Shown here piece after piece: positions 38,768-48,157 of a stretch of 64,000 bases of DNA. Numbering within the stretch: the first letter of the stretch is position 1; every line of letters begins with the position of its first letter. Under the pieces are notes generated by a model, which had not been told where the DNA came from, did no database searches, and saw only the letters and a program-made list of their open reading frames with translations. The DNA lies in contig NZ_JAKMUU010000001.1 of NCBI RefSeq assembly GCF_027570035.1, positions 496,001 through 560,000 of the forward strand, written 5' to 3'. A program made the position numbers and the translations under genes. The stretch is from Corynebacterium curieae (GTDB lineage: Bacteria; Actinomycetota; Actinomycetes; Mycobacteriales; Mycobacteriaceae).

Positions 38768-40210
38768 CTAAACCTCCGTATCCTGAATCGACGTGGTGAT
38801 GTAATCCTTCACCGCTGCGGCATCGTTGGGCAAATCCTTGACGTGCCGTTCGGCCTCGAGGATGCTGGCAAAACGCGCGGGTGGTTCGGGGGCGGAACCA
38901 ATAGCCTCCGTGATGGTTTCCGCGAACTTTACCGGCAGGGCGGTCTCCAAGCACACAATCGGCGTCTCCACGCCCTCGCGCTGTGCGCCGCGCGCCACCT
39001 TAATTCCATCGGCCGTGTGCGGATCCGCCAGGTAATCAAAGCGCTCGTGCACATCTTTAATGGTGGCTAGGCGGTCCGCGTGGGTGGAGGAACCGGAAAG
39101 GAAGCCATATTCCTCGCGGGCGGTGGTGAGCTTCTCTTGATCCAGGCTGAAGCCGCCTTCTTTGACCTTGGTGCCGAAAAGCTCTGCGGTTTCGACTGCA
39201 TCTCGGCCGAGTAAGTCGAACGCAAAGCGCTCGAAATTCGAGGCGCGCGAGATATCCATCGACGGCGATGACGTAGCCATCGTTTCTGCGGCAGGGCGCG
39301 GACGATAGTTTCCGGTGCGGAAGAACTCATCGAGCACGTCATTCTCATTGGTAGCCACAATGAGACGATCGATAGGAAGGCCCATTTGGCGGGCGATGTG
39401 CCCGGCGCAGATATCACCAAAGTTACCGGTAGGAACGCTAAAGGATACTTTCTGCTCGGCGTTCTCGGTGACTTTGAACCAGCAAGAGATGTAGTAGACC
39501 ACCTGGGCCATCAGGCGTGCCCAGTTGATGGAATTGACCGCCCCAATGCGGTAGGTGGCCTTGAAGTCGGCATCGCCAGATACCGCCTTGACCACGTCCT
39601 GGCAATCATCAAAGACACCGTCTAGGGCGATGTTGAAGATATTCGGGTCATCTAGACCAAACATCTGTGCTTGCTGGAAGGCCGTCATGCGGCCGGCCGG
39701 GGTGAGCATGAAAACACGGATGCCGTGGCGTCCACGCATCGCGTACTCTGCTGAGGAACCGGTATCGCCGGAGGTAGCGCCCAAAATATTGAGGGTTTCG
39801 CCGCGGCGAGCAAGCTCATATTCAAAAAGCTCGCCCAAAAGCTGCATGGCCATATCTTTAAATGCGGCGGTGGGCCCTTCAGAGAGGTGCCCGATGAAAA
39901 GGCCCTCCCCTAGCTCCGTTACGGGCACAATCTCAGGATCGGCGAACTTGGGGCTAGTGTAGGCGCGCGCGGCGATGTCCTCGATGTCTTGCGCCGGAAT
40001 ATCGTCAATGAAAAGCTTAAGTACCTCGGCCGCGAGTGCCGCGTAGCCCTTATCCGCAAGCAACGTGCGCCATGAATTTAAAATGGCGGGATCCAGCTGT
40101 GGGTAGCTCTCTGGCAGGTACAAACCGCCATCGGGGGCAAGCCCGCCAAGGAGAATATCCGTAAAAGATGCGGGCTGACGGGCGGTATCGCGGGTCGAAA
40201 TATACTTCAC
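38768..40210 (-). CDS. thrC: Threonine synthase
   Basis: 480-aa PLP enzyme converting O-phosphohomoserine to threonine. The Schiff-base Lys is in GPTAAFKDMAMQLLGEL, the phosphate-binding loop in ATSGDTGSSAEYAMRG, and SVPTGNFGDICAGHIA is typical of the long-form enzymes of yeast and enteric type. GTG start at 40208-40210. A -10-like TAAGAT (40219-40224) sits eight bases upstream, so the mRNA may be leaderless. It is divergent from the MFS gene with only 39 bases between; the small ORF, protease and Nudix genes follow on the same strand. Confidence 0.96.
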   Translation of the reverse strand: MKYISTRDTARQPASFTDILLGGLAPDGGLYLPESYPQLDPAILNSWRTLLADKGYAALAAEVLKLFIDDIPAQDIEDIAARAYTSPKFADPEIVPVTELGEGLFIGHLSEGPTAAFKDMAMQLLGELFEYELARRGETLNILGATSGDTGSSAEYAMRGRHGIRVFMLTPAGRMTAFQQAQMFGLDDPNIFNIALDGVFDDCQDVVKAVSGDADFKATYRIGAVNSINWARLMAQVVYYISCWFKVTENAEQKVSFSVPTGNFGDICAGHIARQMGLPIDRLIVATNENDVLDEFFRTGNYRPRPAAETMATSSPSMDISRASNFERFAFDLLGRDAVETAELFGTKVKEGGFSLDQEKLTTAREEYGFLSGSSTHADRLATIKDVHERFDYLADPHTADGIKVARGAQREGVETPIVCLETALPVKFAETITEAIGSAPEPPARFASILEAERHVKDLPNDAAAVKDYITTSIQDTEV

Positions 40211-40249
40211 ACAAAAGAATCTTAGTAGTTAAGGCGTAAGGTATCAGCC

Positions 40250-41557
40250 ATGTCGCAGCCGAATCCTAGAGAAGTCATTACCACTCAGGCTTTAAGCATT
40301 TGGGTGGCCGCCATGGCGGTCTACCTCGTAGCGATTACAGGGCGCACTTCCTTCGGCGTCGCCGGTCTAGATGCAATTGAACGCTTCGATGTCGATGCCG
40401 GCCGCATCGCGGTTTTTACCTCCGTGCAGCTAGGTGTATATGCCCTAGCCCAAATCCCCACCGGCATCTTGATCGATAAGTTCGGCCCGCGCTTACTTCT
40501 AGTAATCGGCGCCGTCATTATGGGCGTGGGCCAGGTGGTGCTGGGATTTACCACCAGCTATGGCGTGGCCATCGCCGCCCGCGTTCTCATCGGCGCCGGT
40601 GACGCAACAGCGTTCCTCTCTGTTATGCGCATCCTGCCCTACTGGTTCCCGCTGCACCGCACGCCGATGTTTACCCAGGTGACCTCATCGCTGGGACAAA
40701 TGGGCCAGTTCATCTCTGCCGTTCCTTTCTTGTGGCTATTGGGCGCGGCTGGATGGACCGCCGCCTTCGTCACCCTAGGTGCGGTGGGAATTCTCGTGGC
40801 CATCGCCGCGATTGCGGCGGTGGCGGATTCGCCAGAAAAATTGGGCATTATGCCTACAGAAAAGGAGCCGCCCAATTCGCAGGCGACCAGCATCCCAGCC
40901 CGCTTGAAAAAGGTCTTCCGCTCCCCAGTGGCCTGGCAGGCCTACTTCATCCACTACATCGGAATGCTGCCACTCGTCGTCTTTGTCATGCTCTGGGGCA
41001 TGCCGATGATGACCCAAGGCATGGAGCTCTCTAAGGCCAAATCCAGCCTCGTACTTACTCTGCTGGCCGTATTCTTGGTTTTCGTCGGCCCACTGCACGG
41101 CAAGATTTCATCTCGCGCGCAGCATGTCCGGCCGTGGTTGAGCCTCGGATTTGTGGCTGTTCACGTGTTAACTTGGCTCGTTTTCTTTGTCTTTGGAACC
41201 GACAGCGGGCTGCCGGCAATCTTGGTGGTGTCCTTTATTACCGCACTGTGTACGCCAACGGCCAATTACGGCTTCGATATTGTGCGCGAACGCATGGACC
41301 GCTCTGTAGTAGCCACGGCTACAGGTCTGGGCAATATGGGCGGTTTTACCTCCGGCATGCTGGGCGCGCAGCTGTTCGGCATGGTGCTGGACCATTCTTC
41401 CGACGCCCCCAATTACTCCATGCCGGATTTCACTGCAGCCTCCACTGCGGTTCTAGCCGTGTGGGTAGTAGGCATGGTTGGTGTGGTTATCACACAGTTC
41501 CTGCGCCGCCGCGCCGGTGAAGATGGCCCTTCCGTAACTTTCGTGGAAGTTTCCTGA
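40250..41557 (+). CDS. Major facilitator superfamily transporter
   Basis: 435-aa permease with about twelve TM helices. The MFS loop 2-3 motif appears as GILIDKFGPRLLLVIGAVIM, and TM5-like RILPYWFPLHRTPMFTQ follows. No substrate can be assigned. ATG 40250. TAAGGT (40237-40242) lies exactly seven bases before the ATG, suggesting leaderless initiation from a promoter overlapping that of thrC on the other strand. It is convergent with the ATPase gene (8 bases). Confidence 0.9.
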   Translation: MSQPNPREVITTQALSIWVAAMAVYLVAITGRTSFGVAGLDAIERFDVDAGRIAVFTSVQLGVYALAQIPTGILIDKFGPRLLLVIGAVIMGVGQVVLGFTTSYGVAIAARVLIGAGDATAFLSVMRILPYWFPLHRTPMFTQVTSSLGQMGQFISAVPFLWLLGAAGWTAAFVTLGAVGILVAIAAIAAVADSPEKLGIMPTEKEPPNSQATSIPARLKKVFRSPVAWQAYFIHYIGMLPLVVFVMLWGMPMMTQGMELSKAKSSLVLTLLAVFLVFVGPLHGKISSRAQHVRPWLSLGFVAVHVLTWLVFFVFGTDSGLPAILVVSFITALCTPTANYGFDIVRERMDRSVVATATGLGNMGGFTSGMLGAQLFGMVLDHSSDAPNYSMPDFTAASTAVLAVWVVGMVGVVITQFLRRRAGEDGPSVTFVEVS

Positions 41558-41565
41558 ACCCTGCT

Positions 41566-42276
41566 CTAGTCCTCCGGATTGAGAATGAAGCGAATCGTTC
41601 CTTCTGGATCCGCCAGAAGCTCTCGGGTGGCCGCGACAGCTTCAGCCTCATCAAAAGCGATGCGTTCAAAGCCAGTATCGTTTAATTCCACGATGTCCGC
41701 GCCGGGACAGGCCAAGAGAATGGGCGAATGCGTGGCGATGATGACCTGTGCCCCACGATCTACCGCCTGAGCGATCTCCCCTACGAGGGCTAGCTGCCGG
41801 ATTACGGAAAGGCCGGATTCTGGCTCGTCAAGGATATACACCCCTTCCCCGTTGATGTGCTCATAAAGCAGGTCAAAGACGGATTGACCGTGTGAACGGC
41901 GCGCTAAATCCACGTTCTGTGACAATGTGGAGCGCCCTCCTCGCTCGGCCGCGGAATCCCCGCGTTCGATGAGGTACTCATGCTTTTCGGCACGCAGAAA
42001 GTATGCGCGTTGGATAACTTCCTCCGTGTTGCAGCGTATGGGACTGCGAGGGACGATCTCATCCGGATCGTCCATCCTTCCGCCCTCTGGCGAGCAGCCC
42101 AAATCGCTAGCAAGGCCGGCTAGCAGGCTAGATTCTCCGATGCCGTTCTCGCCCACAAACACGGTCACCGGACTGCGCAATATAAAGCTGCCCACATCAT
42201 CCAGGTAGTCAAAGACGGGCAATTCAGCACGATAGTCATCGGGCTTAAATTTCAGGCTCAGGGCATCAACCAGCAT
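41566..42276 (-). CDS. AAA-type ATPase (COG3910-like) with altered Walker A
   Basis: 236-aa ABC/SMC-like predicted ATPase. Walker B is intact (EGVYILDEPESGLS), as is the switch-like IIATHSPILL. The P-loop reads VFVGENGIGESSLLAGLA, where GxGKS/T is expected; the Lys is replaced by Glu (codon GAA, one base from AAA). This should hamper ATP binding, so the protein may be inactive or regulatory. No partner nuclease or toxin is adjacent: the neighbours are an MFS gene (convergent) and a small secreted protein upstream on the same strand. Confidence 0.8.
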   Translation of the reverse strand: MLVDALSLKFKPDDYRAELPVFDYLDDVGSFILRSPVTVFVGENGIGESSLLAGLASDLGCSPEGGRMDDPDEIVPRSPIRCNTEEVIQRAYFLRAEKHEYLIERGDSAAERGGRSTLSQNVDLARRSHGQSVFDLLYEHINGEGVYILDEPESGLSVIRQLALVGEIAQAVDRGAQVIIATHSPILLACPGADIVELNDTGFERIAFDEAEAVAATRELLADPEGTIRFILNPED

Positions 42277-42286
42277 GGGCCCTAGG

Positions 42287-42505
42287 TTAATTCACCTCAG
42301 CAAGCCCGTGTAGCGCATCTGCATGCGAGGCGGCTGCAACGAGGGTCTTCAGGTGATTCTCTAGATCACCGGAGGGCAGTGATTGAGCGATGGCATCGGC
42401 CGGCACGGTATTGACGGCATAGGCCACTCCCACTCCGCCGGTAATGGGAATAGCGATGGCGGCGATTACTCCCACCGCGGTCGACAACGTGGTCTTGAAA
42501 GTCAT
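42287..42505 (-). CDS. Small exported or membrane-anchored protein, 72 aa
   Basis: Begins MTFKTTLSTAVGVIAAIAIP and continues with a Gly/Val-rich stretch to VAYAVN, which reads as a signal peptide or anchor (residues 1-30). A short helical C-terminus (LENHLKTLVAAASHADALHG) follows. Ribosome site GGAGG is well placed before ATG 42503-42505, which supports translation. The ATPase gene begins 10 bases after its stop. No family is recognised. Confidence 0.6.
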   Translation of the reverse strand: MTFKTTLSTAVGVIAAIAIPITGGVGVAYAVNTVPADAIAQSLPSGDLENHLKTLVAAASHADALHGLAEVN

Positions 42506-42650
42506 AGTTTCCTCCAGGGGCTTCGGTATCGAGTATCGCGCTCGTTACCAATTTGTGATGTCTCACCTTAGGAAGAATTGCTGCCAAGGCCATGCCGCTA
42601 TGCTGCTTGTTGCCTGAATCTTCGCCCCGAATCCGCGAAGTGCCGAAAGG

Positions 42651-43118
42651 TTAATTAGCCGGGTAACTTCTAGCTACTATGCCATCGCTAGCCGGCATGA
42701 CAAGTCCCCGCTCGAAAGCTACAAGAATCGACTTTTCATCGGATTCGCTAATATCACCGGCTTCAACGGCGCTGTTGAGCTCGCGCTCTAGATAGGCGCG
42801 GACATCAGACTTGCCGTTTTCGGTCTGGGTAATATCGCGCGGCACGGAGTTAAGCGGGATCCCCAGTGCCTTGGCTAAGGAGGTTACGCGGTTAGCGTCG
42901 GTGGAATCATCCTCTTTGATGGCGCCGTTGACCTGCGCGGGCATGTCTTCTTGTACCACGCCGCCGGCCACGGCCTCGCCCACAGTCAACGTACCTTTCG
43001 GCGGCTTATGGCGGTTGGTGGCCCACGCTCCTACTGCAATGGCCAAAATGACGGCTACGGTCACAAAGGTCCACAGGTAAACCAGCTTGTTCCGGTGAGC
43101 GCTGTTGAGCTTAGCCAT
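42651..43118 (-). CDS. Membrane-anchored hypothetical protein
   Basis: 155-aa protein with one N-terminal TM helix (about 12-33, LVYLWTFVTVAVILAIAVGA) and an extracellular part rich in Asp/Glu/Ser, including ISESDEKSILVAFERGLVMP. ATG 43116-43118 was chosen because it overlaps the preceding gene's TAA (ATGGCTAA); a longer frame would run 63 bases further into that gene. The overlap implies coupling with the 114-aa protein upstream. No function is recognised. Confidence 0.7.
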   Translation of the reverse strand: MAKLNSAHRNKLVYLWTFVTVAVILAIAVGAWATNRHKPPKGTLTVGEAVAGGVVQEDMPAQVNGAIKEDDSTDANRVTSLAKALGIPLNSVPRDITQTENGKSDVRAYLERELNSAVEAGDISESDEKSILVAFERGLVMPASDGIVARSYPAN

Positions 43119-43455
43119 GGTAGCCAGCGCCATCGCCAAAGAAACCGTAGTCATTGCCGCGGGAGTTCTCGCCGCGATCATTTAGCGCATCGATGATGGA
43201 ACGAATGGTAGCCTCCCCGATGCGGTCGGCACGGCCCCACGAGCGAGGTGCCCGACGGGAATCATGGGGCGAGGATTCTGGACGCGGGGGCGCTGGCTTC
43301 TCTTCCCTCGGCGTGGATACCTCAATAGTCAGTGTGGTGCCATCTAGATCAAGCGAGTCGCCTTCCCGCACCCCTGCGGCGCGAGCAGCAGAAAGCAGCG
43401 CGGACAACTCTCCCACGGTCGCATTCTCCACATCGAGTTGCAGCTTAAAAGACAT
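43111..43455 (-). CDS. Hypothetical protein with Pro/Arg-rich linker
   Basis: 114-aa cytosolic protein. The first 50 residues look folded (MSFKLQLDVENATVGELSAL, then DLDGTTLTIEV). A Pro/Arg/Ser-rich linker (55-80) follows, then a predicted helix (IGEATIRSIIDALND) and a Gly/Asn-rich tail. ATG 43453-43455 has AAAGGAC upstream. It overlaps the membrane-anchored protein gene by eight bases. I cannot assign a family. Confidence 0.65.
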   Translation of the reverse strand: MSFKLQLDVENATVGELSALLSAARAAGVREGDSLDLDGTTLTIEVSTPREEKPAPPRPESSPHDSRRAPRSWGRADRIGEATIRSIIDALNDRGENSRGNDYGFFGDGAGYHG

Positions 43456-43551
43456 AACTAGCCAGTCCTTTCTCTTTTCCATCCCACTCTAGAGCCCGGA
43501 AGTGCAAAACGTAAGGCCACGATGGTGAAACAGCGAATCTCTAGGGCAACT

Positions 43552-46500
43552 CTAAGAATGCTCGAAGGATTCCTCTTCGCCCCAAAAGACCTCATCTACT
43601 ACTTTGCGGGCGTGCCGGGTGAGTTTCAAATAGTTTTCTAGAAACTCCTGGTTATCCTCCGGCGGCCAGCCAGCAGCTCCGGCCACTTGCGCTAGCTGCG
43701 GTCCAGGACCGGGCAGCTGGTCCACGCGCTTGCCGCGCACCAGCACCAGCGCATTACGGGCATCGGTGGCCGTGAGCCAGGCTTCGCGCAGATCGGAGAC
43801 TTGCTCGGAGGAAAGAATGGCGGTTTCTTCTAAGGCATCGAGTACGCGCAGCGTAGAAGGGTCGTGCAGTTCCGCATGCTCGTGGGCATGCATCATCGTT
43901 AGCAGCTGCACCGTCCATTCAATATCCGTCAGCGCACCGCGGCCGAGTTTGGTGTGGGTATTGCGGTCCGCGCCGCGGGGCAGGCGCTCATTGTCCACGC
44001 GGGCCTTCATGCGACGAATATCGCGGATGGTAGACGCGCTGCCACCGCCTTTTGGATACCGGAAGCCATCGATCATTGCCATGAAGCGATCTCCTACTTC
44101 CTTATCGCCGGCTACGAAGGCTGCGCGCAATAAGGCCTGCATCTCCCAGGACTCGCCCCACTCGCGGTAGTAGCGCTCATAGGAGGCAATGGTGCGCGCC
44201 ACCGCACCGGAGCGTCCTTCCGGGCGCAAGCCTAGATCAACATCCAGTGGCGGATCGCCGGAGGGCTTGGACAACCGGCGCCGGAGCTTATCGACGATCC
44301 CGATGGCCCACTTCACCGCTTCACCTTCCGCGCTAGAATCGACTTCTTCAGCGGGTTCGGCTACTACGAGCACATCCGCGTCCGAGCCGAAGCCCAGCTC
44401 CATGCCGCCGAGCCGGCCCATGCCGATGACGGCGATGCGCGCCGGTGGCTCCGCGTCTTCGTTTGCTAGGCGCCAAGCGCGTACCTCGGCGCGAAGTGCA
44501 GCCTCAAGCACGGCGTCCCAAATGGTAGAAAGCTCGTGGCAGACCTGTTTGACTGGCATAAATTCCAGCAAATCCGCGCTGGCAATGCGGGCTAGTTCCA
44601 CCCGGCGCAACGAGCGGGCCACTGCCACCGCTTTATCTGGATCGGCGTGGCGCTTGCTGGAATTTACCAACGCCTTGGAGACCTGTTCGGGCTTGGTTTC
44701 TAATAGTTTGGGGCCGGTGGCACCGTCGGAAAGCTGCTTGACCGAATCCGGCGCGCTAATAATCAAGTCCGCGGTAAACGGGGAGGTACCCAGGATATGC
44801 ATGAGTCGCTGGCCCACAATCCCTTCATCGCGCAGCATGCGCAAGAACCACGACCTGTCATTCGCGGCTTCCGAAAGCTTGCGATAGTTCAACAGGCCCA
44901 TGTCTGGGTCTGCGGTATCGGCTAGCCATTCCATCAAAGTAGGCAGCAAAATCGCTTGAATGCGCGCCTTGCGTGAGGTCCCCGCCGCCAGCGAGGTCAG
45001 GTGTTCAAATGCGCGATCCGGATAGTTATAACCCAGCGCAGCCAGCTGCAGCTTAGCGGCTTCCGGCGAAAGCTTAAGCTCATCGGCGGACATGGTGACC
45101 ACAGAGTTGAGCAGCGGCCGATAAAACAGGCGCGAGTGCAGCTCGGAGATGCGCAGGCGAATACGGCGCAGGTGCGAAAGCATACGCTCGGCTGCCGATT
45201 TGGTGCCTTGTGGATAAAATCCGGCGATGCGCGCCAGCCACTTCATCCCGTCTTCATCTTCCTTCTCTGGAAGCGTGTGGGTGCGCCGGAACCGTTCTAG
45301 CTGCAGACGGTGCTCGAGCAGCCGCAGGAATTCATAGGCCTCAATGAGCTGCGTGCCATCTTCCCGGCCCACATACCCAGCCGAAATCAGTGCCTCCAGC
45401 GCCTCCACTGTGGACAGCGCGCGCAACGATTCATCGGAACGACCATGGACCAATTGCAGAAGCTGGACTGCAAACTCGATATCGCGCAGGCCGCCCACGC
45501 CCAGCTTAAGCTCGCGATGCTTGAGTTCATCAGGCACGTTTGCGAGCACTCGGCGACGCATGGCCTGGACATCCTCAACGAAGGATTCGCGCTGCGAGGC
45601 CGTCCACACCATCGGCCGAATTTGCTCCAAATAGTCTCGGCCCAACGGCAGGTATCCTGTCATCGCACGGGCTTTAAGCAGCGCTTGGAATTCCCAGGTT
45701 TCTGCCCACCGCTTGTAGTAAGTTACGTGAGATTCCAAGGTGCGTACTAAAGCGCCTGATTTCCCTTCGGGACGCAGGTTCGGGTCCACCTCAAAGAAAG
45801 TGGCGGATCCAATCCGGTTGAACTCCGCTGCAAGCCGCGTAGCCCGTGGGGTTGCCTCGCTGCCGACGAAAATGACGTCCACATCGGAGATATAGTTCAG
45901 CTCTCCCGCGCCACACTTGCCCATCGCCATAACTGCCAGCTGGGCGTCTAGGGGTTCATCGCCGTAGACGGTGCGCACGGCACAGGCAAGGGAGGCGGTT
46001 AAGGCGGCGTCGGCAAGCGCGGTGGTCAGTGTCGTCACTTGGCGGAATCCTACCTCCGGCTGCGGCCTGCTCTGGCCTTTTCGCGCGTGGAAGGTGCCAG
46101 CCACATCGCAAGCGGCAATGCGCATCATTAATGTGCGGTACGCCGTGCGCAACTCCTGCTTATGCTCACCGTCTCCGGCGCGATAGGTGCCCGGCGCAGA
46201 CAAATCCTCGCGCGCTGGATCGGGCCGGTCAAGGTCAGTAGCAAAGTCCGCCGGCTGGGCGTCCACGGCGCTGAGCATGCTCTGCAGCATCTCTTCGGAC
46301 TGCGGGAGGGGCTTTTCTAACTCCCGCCACAACTCAGGGTTCGCCGCGAGGTGATCTCCAAAGGCGGTCGACGCGCCCAGCAAGGCAAAGAGGCGCACGC
46401 GCAAAGTTTCATTGGAGCGCACGGCATCGTCTAGCTCTGGGGCTTGTTCATAAATGCGGATCAGGTTATTAAGGGCTAAATCTGGGTCACCCACGGCAGC

Positions 46501-46620
46501 GAGGGTCCACAGTAGATCCACCGATTCCGGATTCTTCCACCCTAGCTGCTCAATATCCTGGGCAGCATGCGAGTGGGTAAGGCCAAGCATGGCCGGTGAA
46601 GGCACAGCAGCAGGACGCAT
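43552..46620 (-). CDS. glnE: Bifunctional glutamine synthetase adenylyltransferase / adenylyl-removing enzyme
   Basis: 1022-aa regulator that adds AMP to, or removes it from, GlnA in response to nitrogen status. Two nucleotidyltransferase domains are visible: the first with GAGELNYISDVDVIFVG (about residue 240) and the second with GRLGGMELGFGSDADVLVV (about 740), each followed by an LRPEG(K/R)SGALVR/AVAR stretch. ATG 46618-46620 has TAGGAG five bases upstream. glnA2 ends eight bases before the start, so glnA2-glnE is an operon. Its target Tyr is in GlnA at 30.8-32.2 kb. Confidence 0.96.
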   Translation of the reverse strand: MRPAAVPSPAMLGLTHSHAAQDIEQLGWKNPESVDLLWTLAAVGDPDLALNNLIRIYEQAPELDDAVRSNETLRVRLFALLGASTAFGDHLAANPELWRELEKPLPQSEEMLQSMLSAVDAQPADFATDLDRPDPAREDLSAPGTYRAGDGEHKQELRTAYRTLMMRIAACDVAGTFHARKGQSRPQPEVGFRQVTTLTTALADAALTASLACAVRTVYGDEPLDAQLAVMAMGKCGAGELNYISDVDVIFVGSEATPRATRLAAEFNRIGSATFFEVDPNLRPEGKSGALVRTLESHVTYYKRWAETWEFQALLKARAMTGYLPLGRDYLEQIRPMVWTASQRESFVEDVQAMRRRVLANVPDELKHRELKLGVGGLRDIEFAVQLLQLVHGRSDESLRALSTVEALEALISAGYVGREDGTQLIEAYEFLRLLEHRLQLERFRRTHTLPEKEDEDGMKWLARIAGFYPQGTKSAAERMLSHLRRIRLRISELHSRLFYRPLLNSVVTMSADELKLSPEAAKLQLAALGYNYPDRAFEHLTSLAAGTSRKARIQAILLPTLMEWLADTADPDMGLLNYRKLSEAANDRSWFLRMLRDEGIVGQRLMHILGTSPFTADLIISAPDSVKQLSDGATGPKLLETKPEQVSKALVNSSKRHADPDKAVAVARSLRRVELARIASADLLEFMPVKQVCHELSTIWDAVLEAALRAEVRAWRLANEDAEPPARIAVIGMGRLGGMELGFGSDADVLVVAEPAEEVDSSAEGEAVKWAIGIVDKLRRRLSKPSGDPPLDVDLGLRPEGRSGAVARTIASYERYYREWGESWEMQALLRAAFVAGDKEVGDRFMAMIDGFRYPKGGGSASTIRDIRRMKARVDNERLPRGADRNTHTKLGRGALTDIEWTVQLLTMMHAHEHAELHDPSTLRVLDALEETAILSSEQVSDLREAWLTATDARNALVLVRGKRVDQLPGPGPQLAQVAGAAGWPPEDNQEFLENYLKLTRHARKVVDEVFWGEEESFEHS

Positions 46621-46627
46621 TATTCTC

Positions 46628-47965
46628 CTAGAAGTTCAGGTTATTGCGCAGCTCAAAGGTGGTAATTTGGCTCTGGTAGTGATGCCACTCGTCCCATTTG
46701 GAGCGCAGGAAGAACTCAAAGACGTGCTCGCCTAGAACCTCCGCCATGAATTCGGACTTTTCGAATTCGCGCAAGGCCTGATCCAGGCTAGTGGGAAGGT
46801 CTTTATATCCCATCGCTCGGCGCTCGCGGCGGGTGAGCTGGTGGACATCATCTTCGGCCGGTTCATCGAGCTCGTAGCCTTCCCGGATTCCGCGCAAGCC
46901 AGCTGCCAAAAGAACCGCATAGCCCAAGTACGGGTTCATGGAAGCATCGATAGAGCGGATTTCCACTCGGCGTGATTCCTCCTTGCTGAGCCGGTACGTA
47001 GGAACACGCACCAGCGCGGAGCGATTAGAGACGCCCCACGTAGCGGCCCCAGGGGCCTCGTTGCCGAACATGAGGCGCTTATAGGAGTTGGTCCATTGGT
47101 TGACTATGGCGGACATCTCCGTGGAGTGTTCCAGAATGCCCGCGATAAATTGCCGGCCAGTCTGGGACAAGGAGAATTCATCATCCGGATCATGGAAGGC
47201 ATTTGATTGGCCTTCAAAGAGGCTCAAGTGCGTATGCATGCCAGAACCAGGAAGATGCTCAAAAGGCTTCGGCATAAAGGTTGCGCGCACATTGGAATTG
47301 GTGGCCACCTGTTTGATGACGTGCCGGAAGGTCATGATGTTATCGGCCATGGTCAGCACGTCCGCATGGCGCAGATCAATTTCTTGCTGGCCCGGCGCGG
47401 TTTCGTGGTGACTAAACTCCGTGGCGATCCCTAGCGATTCCAGCGCTAGCATCGCTTTTCGGCGAAAGAGAGGTGCAGTATCATGCGTTGCTTGGTCGAA
47501 GTAGCCACCGTTATCGGTCGGCACCAAGTCCGTAAGCTCGCGGCCGCGCTCAAATAGGTAAAACTCGATTTCTGGCGAAGCCATACACGTAAAACCATCA
47601 TTGGCAGCCTCGGTGACCTGGCGGCGCAGGATATGACGTGGATCCACCATGGATGGCTGGCCATCTGGCTGCGCAATATCGCAAAACATGCGGGCCGATT
47701 GCAGGTCCGGCTCATCCAAGTCAAACGGCAGGATCTGGAAGGTAGAAGGATCCGGCAGCGCAATGGTGTCTGACTCGGAGATGCGGGAGAAACCTTCTAC
47801 GGAAGAACCATCAAAGCCAACACCTTCTTCAAAGGCCGATTCCAGCTCGGACGGGCTCATGACCACGGATTTGAGGGCACCCAAAATATCCGTAAACCAC
47901 AAGCGGATAAAGCGGATATCGCGTTCTTCAACGGTGCGCAAGACAAATTCGTGTTGGCTATTCAT
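46628..47965 (-). CDS. glnA2: Second glutamine synthetase-family protein GlnA2
   Basis: 445-aa GlnA paralog. The fold and substrate motifs are kept (EGVGFDGSSVEGFSRI, FMPKPFEHLPGSGMHTHLSL), and NRSALVRVP is present. The adenylylation segment is not: where GlnA has DLYELPP this protein has EDDVHQLTRRERRA, so GlnE is unlikely to modify it. In C. glutamicum the homologous GlnA2 contributes little to glutamine synthesis; related proteins in streptomycetes are gamma-glutamylpolyamine synthetases. ATG 47963-47965. It lies directly upstream of glnE. Confidence 0.93.
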   Translation of the reverse strand: MNSQHEFVLRTVEERDIRFIRLWFTDILGALKSVVMSPSELESAFEEGVGFDGSSVEGFSRISESDTIALPDPSTFQILPFDLDEPDLQSARMFCDIAQPDGQPSMVDPRHILRRQVTEAANDGFTCMASPEIEFYLFERGRELTDLVPTDNGGYFDQATHDTAPLFRRKAMLALESLGIATEFSHHETAPGQQEIDLRHADVLTMADNIMTFRHVIKQVATNSNVRATFMPKPFEHLPGSGMHTHLSLFEGQSNAFHDPDDEFSLSQTGRQFIAGILEHSTEMSAIVNQWTNSYKRLMFGNEAPGAATWGVSNRSALVRVPTYRLSKEESRRVEIRSIDASMNPYLGYAVLLAAGLRGIREGYELDEPAEDDVHQLTRRERRAMGYKDLPTSLDQALREFEKSEFMAEVLGEHVFEFFLRSKWDEWHHYQSQITTFELRNNLNF

Positions 47966-48157
47966 GCCCTAAACCTTACCGGCTCTCCCCCGAGGGATGT
48001 GCAGTTCATACGACAGTTTTTCTTGGGCGAAATGTGCAGGTCGCAAGAGTATCGAGGGGGTAGCTAGCGGGGGCTTTTACCTCAGGAACCGATTGATGAG
48101 CATGCTTTGCTAAGTGGGCAAGCGAACACACGTACACCTCTTAAAGGACGAAGGTTT

